A stretch of 59,015 bases of DNA from assembly GCF_020055675.1 (NCBI RefSeq), contig NZ_JAIPUS010000020.1, positions 1-59,015 of the forward strand. The letters run 5' to 3'. Shown one piece after another: positions 55,981 through 59,015 of the stretch; the first letter of the stretch is position 1, and every line of letters starts with the position of its first letter. A model generated the notes under the pieces. The model was not told the origin of the DNA. It did no database searches and saw nothing but the letters and a program-made list of their open reading frames with translations. Origin of the DNA: Marivita sp. (GTDB lineage Bacteria > Pseudomonadota > Alphaproteobacteria > Rhodobacterales > Rhodobacteraceae). Both the position numbers and the translations under genes were made by a program.

Positions 55981-57357
55981 TCAGTCGTAGGCTTCGCGGA
56001 AGCGGGCAACCAGCCGCTGTGCGAGCATGTTCATCAGAAGTGTCATCACAAAGAGCGTGAAACCGAGCGTAAAGGCCGGGCCAGCGGCCGTCTTCGCCTC
56101 GATATCACCGGTAATCAACGCCACGATCTGCACCGTCACGGTCGTCATCGCCTCAAGCGGATTGCCGGTCAGGTTGGGTCCCTGGCCCGCGGCCATGACC
56201 ACGATCATCGTTTCCCCGATGGCCTTGCTGACGCCCAGCACGATCGCCGAGACGATCCCAGGCAATGCGGCGGGCAGGACCACCTGCCGGATCGTCTCGG
56301 CTTTGGTCGCGCCAAGGCTGAGTGAACCGTCGCGCAGGCTTTGAGGGACGGAGTTGATGACGTCATCGCTCAGCGATGAAATGAAGGGAATGATCATGAT
56401 CCCCATGACCATGCCGGCCGCAAGCGCGGATTCGGACGCGATCGGGACACCGATTGCCTTGCCGGCATCGCGCAACAAGGGAGCGACGGTGATCACCGCG
56501 AAAAAGCCATAGACGACCGTCGGGATACCGGCGAGCAATTCCATGACCGGCTTGACCACCGCCCGAACTCGTTGGTTGGCGAAATCCGACAGGTAGATCG
56601 CCGCGAACAGGCCGATCGGCACTGCCACCAGCATCGCGATCAGGGTAATCATCAGGGTGCCCGCGAAAAGCGGCACGATCCCGACCTTGTCGGCATCCAT
56701 CTCGCCCTCGAAGACACCGGACAGCGGGCTCCAGGTGGTGCCGAAGAGGAACTTGTGAAGCTGCCAGTCGATGGCGTCGAAAAATCGGACCGTCTCGAAG
56801 ATCAGCGACAGCACGATTCCGATGGTTGTGAGAACGGCAACCGTTGCCATCACGGCCAGACCCCTGCGGATCATGTTTTCCGCATAGATCCGCGCGCGAA
56901 GCTCGATCGTGATTTGTTGGTACGTCCACCAGGCAACTGCGGCAACCGCGCCGATCGTCGCCAGCGCCGTACCCCAGAGGCGTGTCGCGTTCATCCACGA
57001 AAATGAACTCGCAATCTGTTCGCGCAGCATGTCGGTAGAGGACGCGACAGTGCCCTGCGCGATGCTGCGCGCATCCGACAGGACAAGGTTCCATTGAAGC
57101 GGGCCGTCATCGGGCAGGGCATCGCTGACCCGACCGATCAGGGTTCTGTGGATCAGCGTTTCGCCAAGGACCGTCAGAACAAGCAACACACCCCAGCCGG
57201 CCAGCATAACCCAGAGCATGCTGTGCATCCCGTGGTGCTGGGGTCTGGAGTGCAGGCGTTGACCCGTCGCCGACGACAGCGCATTGGCGTGTTGCTGCGA
57301 GACGTAAAACGCGACAATCGCCGCGACCGGGACGAAAACAAAAAGGGCGAATATCAT
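55981..57357 (-). CDS. pstC: Phosphate ABC transporter permease PstC
   Basis: A 458-residue permease with an extended N-terminal part: a first helix (about residues 1-20), a second at about 45-65, and further helices before the conserved core. The core includes FGTTWSPLSGVFEGE, FAAIYLSDFANQRVRAVVKP and the EAA-type loop DGSLSLGATKAETIRQVVLPAALPG (in parts), then GVSKAIGETMIVVMAAGQ. The start at 57357 (MIFALFVF) is preferred over codons 72 bases upstream. It pairs with PstA in the inner membrane. Confidence 0.95.
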   Translation of the reverse strand: MIFALFVFVPVAAIVAFYVSQQHANALSSATGQRLHSRPQHHGMHSMLWVMLAGWGVLLVLTVLGETLIHRTLIGRVSDALPDDGPLQWNLVLSDARSIAQGTVASSTDMLREQIASSFSWMNATRLWGTALATIGAVAAVAWWTYQQITIELRARIYAENMIRRGLAVMATVAVLTTIGIVLSLIFETVRFFDAIDWQLHKFLFGTTWSPLSGVFEGEMDADKVGIVPLFAGTLMITLIAMLVAVPIGLFAAIYLSDFANQRVRAVVKPVMELLAGIPTVVYGFFAVITVAPLLRDAGKAIGVPIASESALAAGMVMGIMIIPFISSLSDDVINSVPQSLRDGSLSLGATKAETIRQVVLPAALPGIVSAIVLGVSKAIGETMIVVMAAGQGPNLTGNPLEAMTTVTVQIVALITGDIEAKTAAGPAFTLGFTLFVMTLLMNMLAQRLVARFREAYD

Positions 57358-57420
57358 GCAGGGACCCCAGTGTGACCCGTTCCGGCAGGGAATAGGGTCG
57401 AACGTGATTGAAAATGCCGG

Positions 57421-57440
57421 GGGCGGCACGCCGCCCCCAG
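57421..57440 (-). terminator. pstS-pstC intercistronic stem-loop (partial terminator)
   Basis: GGGGGCGG and CCGCCCCC form an 8-bp GC stem with a 4-base loop. On the pst strand it is followed by GGCATTTTCAATC. Between pstS and pstC this could let most transcripts end after pstS or protect its mRNA end. Confidence 0.6.
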
Positions 57441-57459
57441 CCTTGTCCGATCAATCGGA

Positions 57460-58443
57460 TCAGTAGTTCTCGGTCGTCAGAGCCGGCAGCTCTTCGATGG
57501 CTTCAAGGTTCGCCTGCTGGGCTTCCTCGGACACCGGGATCAGGCCGACATCGGCGAGGTAACCGTCCGGACCCTGTGCGCTGACGAATTCACGGGCGTA
57601 TTCCTTGATGCCCGGGATGACGCCAACGTGGGCGTGCTTGATGTAGAAGTACATCGAGCGCGACACCGGGTAGGCGTCCGACGCGATGGCCTCGAAAGTC
57701 GGCTCGACACCGTCGATCACGACACCCTGCAGGGCGTCACGGTTCTGATCGAGGTTCGAGAAGCCGAAGACGCCAAGCGCGTTTTCGTTCGCTTCGAGCT
57801 TGGAGACGATCAGGTTGTCGTTCTCACCGGCCTCGACGAAGGGGCCATCCTCACGGATTTCCATGCCGGCACCGCCGCAGTCTTCACCACCGGCCTCTTC
57901 ACAGCCAACTTCCATGACCAGCTCTTCAAAGGAATCACGGGTGCCGGATGTCGGCGGGGGGCCTTGAACCTCGATCTCGATGGCCGGAAGGGCAGGGTCG
58001 ATGTCGGACCACATGGTCGGCATCGGGCCTTCGGCGGCCAGCGCTTCCCAGACTTGGGCCTTGGTCAGATCGAACTTCGGGCCATCAGCGGAGTTGGCCA
58101 TCACGAGACCGTCGTAGCCGACCAGAACCTCGGTGAAGTCAACACCGTTCTCGAGGCAGGTCTCGACCTCGGACAACTTGACGCGACGCGACGCGTTGGT
58201 GATGTCGGGGTGCTCGACGCCAACGCCGGCGCAGAACAGCTGCAGACCACCGCCCGAACCGGTCGATTCGATGACCGGAGTTTCGAAATCGGTGGAGTTG
58301 CCGAACTGCTCGACGACTGTCGTGGCGAAGGGGAACACCGTCGACGAACCGACGATGCGGATCTGGCTGCGATCCTGCGCAGCCGCGGCAGTTGCGGACA
58401 CGGCTGCAACGGCAAGTGCCGATACGGCGAGTTTTACGGACAT
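57460..58443 (-). CDS. pstS: Phosphate ABC transporter substrate-binding protein PstS
   Basis: A 327-residue periplasmic phosphate receptor. A Sec signal peptide (about residues 1-22, ending TAAAA) is followed by IRIVGSSTVFPFATTVVEQF, the phosphate-loop start, and ESTGSGGGLQLFC with the phosphate-binding Ser-Gly-Gly turn. The segment GPPPTSGTRDSFEE supplies further ligands. The longer PstS form without lipobox is typical of marine alphaproteobacteria. It is first in the operon, 85 bp downstream of a three-unit Pho box. Confidence 0.97.
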   Translation of the reverse strand: MSVKLAVSALAVAAVSATAAAAQDRSQIRIVGSSTVFPFATTVVEQFGNSTDFETPVIESTGSGGGLQLFCAGVGVEHPDITNASRRVKLSEVETCLENGVDFTEVLVGYDGLVMANSADGPKFDLTKAQVWEALAAEGPMPTMWSDIDPALPAIEIEVQGPPPTSGTRDSFEELVMEVGCEEAGGEDCGGAGMEIREDGPFVEAGENDNLIVSKLEANENALGVFGFSNLDQNRDALQGVVIDGVEPTFEAIASDAYPVSRSMYFYIKHAHVGVIPGIKEYAREFVSAQGPDGYLADVGLIPVSEEAQQANLEAIEELPALTTENY

Positions 58444-58527
58444 TACGTTAACTCCTTGTTTGAACGTCTCGCGGTCATCACGTGATAACCGTCGGCGCCG
58501 GATCTATTGGTGTTTCGCCATGCTTTT

Positions 58528-58556
58528 GTGACAAACACGTAACAGTTTGATGACAG
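58528..58556 (-). promoter_or_regulatory. Pho box of the pst operon (three repeats)
   Basis: On the minus strand CTGTCAT, CTGTTAC and TTGTCAC occur with 4-base spacers, an exact 11-base period matching PhoB half-site spacing. The last unit ends 85 bp before the pstS start. Confidence 0.85.
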
Positions 58557-58959
58557 ACGCCGGTGTGAGGCTGGAAAATCTGCAACATCAGGTTAAACAA
58601 TTGATTTCACGATAATATTTTTATCTTTCTGCAATGCGTCGGAGTTAAAATACGAAACCGATCTGGTCTTGCGGGCGAAATATTCGCGAGTGCACGACGG
58701 TTCAAAAGGAAGTCTGTAACAGATGTCGCCGCGTGTCGGAGAATCGCGCGACTCGGTGCATGCGCGCCGTTGCCAGCCTGTGACCGGCGCGCGCCTCGAG
58801 GGGATTATCAAGAGCGACCGCTATCTATCGGACAAGACGGAATAATAGGCCGAAAGCCGGTCTGGGATGTGCCCCACTGGATTTCAAGTGTAAACACCAT
58901 TCAGAAATGTCACTGGGTTTGCTAAGCAGGAATGTCACCGCCGGGTGCGACGGGAGCAA

Positions 58960-59008
58960 GGCTTTTGAGCCCGTAGACCCCAGATATCGAAGGGCTGAAA
59001 AGCCTTGC
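58960..59008. repeat. Long interrupted inverted repeat at the right edge
   Basis: GCAAGGCTTTT and AAAAGCCTTGC are perfect 11-bp arms; one mismatch in, AGCCC and GGGCT extend the stem around a central loop. Just before it AAATGTCAC (about 58904) and GAATGTCAC (about 58929) repeat, as at ends of some insertion sequences. Identity unresolved because the window stops here. Confidence 0.45.
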
Positions 59009-59015
59009 GGGGGTC

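Larger units (their letters stand above)
58444..59015. other. 572-bp region upstream of pstS to window edge
   Basis: Holds the Pho box (58528-58556), a near-perfect 16-bp palindrome around ATCACGTGAT (58477-58486) in the pstS leader, AT-rich sequence at about 58600-58650, and palindromic, possibly mobile-element sequence from about 58870 to the edge. No complete gene is supported. Confidence 0.6.

Noticed and set aside
58593-58811. 72-codon open frame upstream of pstS
   Set aside because: No start signal or family features; it lies in an AT-shifted regulatory region.

Overview
The window looks like chromosomal core sequence from a GC-rich alphaproteobacterium of the order Rhodobacterales (Roseobacter/Rhodobacter type). 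The evidence is gene content and regulatory sequence. It carries the CckA-ChpT phosphorelay, ornithine-lipid genes olsBA, a Usg-family gene, a eukaryote-type NADP isocitrate dehydrogenase and a long DUF3333-type PstA. A GTTC-N7-GATC box, the Rhodobacter-type LexA operator, sits in the recA promoter. Intergenic GC hairpins are followed by CCCCGGRRTRTTT, a repeat type I associate with this family. I see no prophage, plasmid functions or CRISPR array.

Layout. 0-5 kb: the 3' part of uup, a histone-deacetylase-family amidohydrolase, chpT, a DUF3553 gene and the olsB-olsA pair. 5.1-5.7 kb is non-coding, with the gyrA terminator at its right end. 5.7-15.2 kb: gyrA, a Usg-family gene, an M32 carboxypeptidase coupled to ctaA, trmJ, a ThiE/TenI-like gene, a repeat-rich convergent gap, a SYLF lipoprotein and hemB. 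15.4-25.4 kb: a membrane protein, mfd, tRNA-Gly(CCC), a RamA-like ferredoxin/ASKHA activase, a flavodoxin-fold oxidoreductase, guaB and rsmB. 25.4-34.7 kb: cckA behind a perfect CtrA-type box, a sulfotransferase-like gene, SOS-controlled recA, alaS, a DUF1330 gene and typA. 35-42.5 kb: an outer-membrane barrel, an SMR pump, a YitT protein, icd with an MFS pump, a DsbA-family protein, an AMP-dependent ligase divergent from an XRE-cupin regulator, and a 95-residue gene. 42.6-51 kb: an entericidin-like peptide behind a family-5 solute-binding protein, a candidate small RNA, bdhA with a patatin-like hydrolase, a DUF502 gene, psuK-psuG, and a PLP trans-sulfuration-type enzyme coupled to phoR. 51.9-58.6 kb: phoB, phoU, pstB, pstA, pstC and pstS, read leftward from a three-unit Pho box.

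How the genes work together. The pst-pho cluster forms a phosphate uptake and signalling unit; its kinase PhoR is encoded separately and points toward phoB. CckA and ChpT are two steps of the CtrA phosphorelay, and cckA itself appears to have a CtrA box. olsBA makes ornithine lipids, a phosphorus-free membrane lipid class, but no Pho box is visible in front of it. bdhA and the patatin-like gene suggest polyhydroxybutyrate turnover. psuK-psuG form a pseudouridine catabolic pair.

The least explained items are the candidate sRNA at 44.68-44.75 kb, the entericidin-like 38-residue gene, the inverted pair of GC-hairpin repeats around clustered TTAAC motifs at 13.2-13.4 kb, the unusually long PstA periplasmic region, and a palindromic, possibly mobile sequence at the right edge. 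Start codons were chosen from ribosome-binding sites, overlaps and family N-termini. Functions come from recognition of motifs in the translated sequence, not from database searches.
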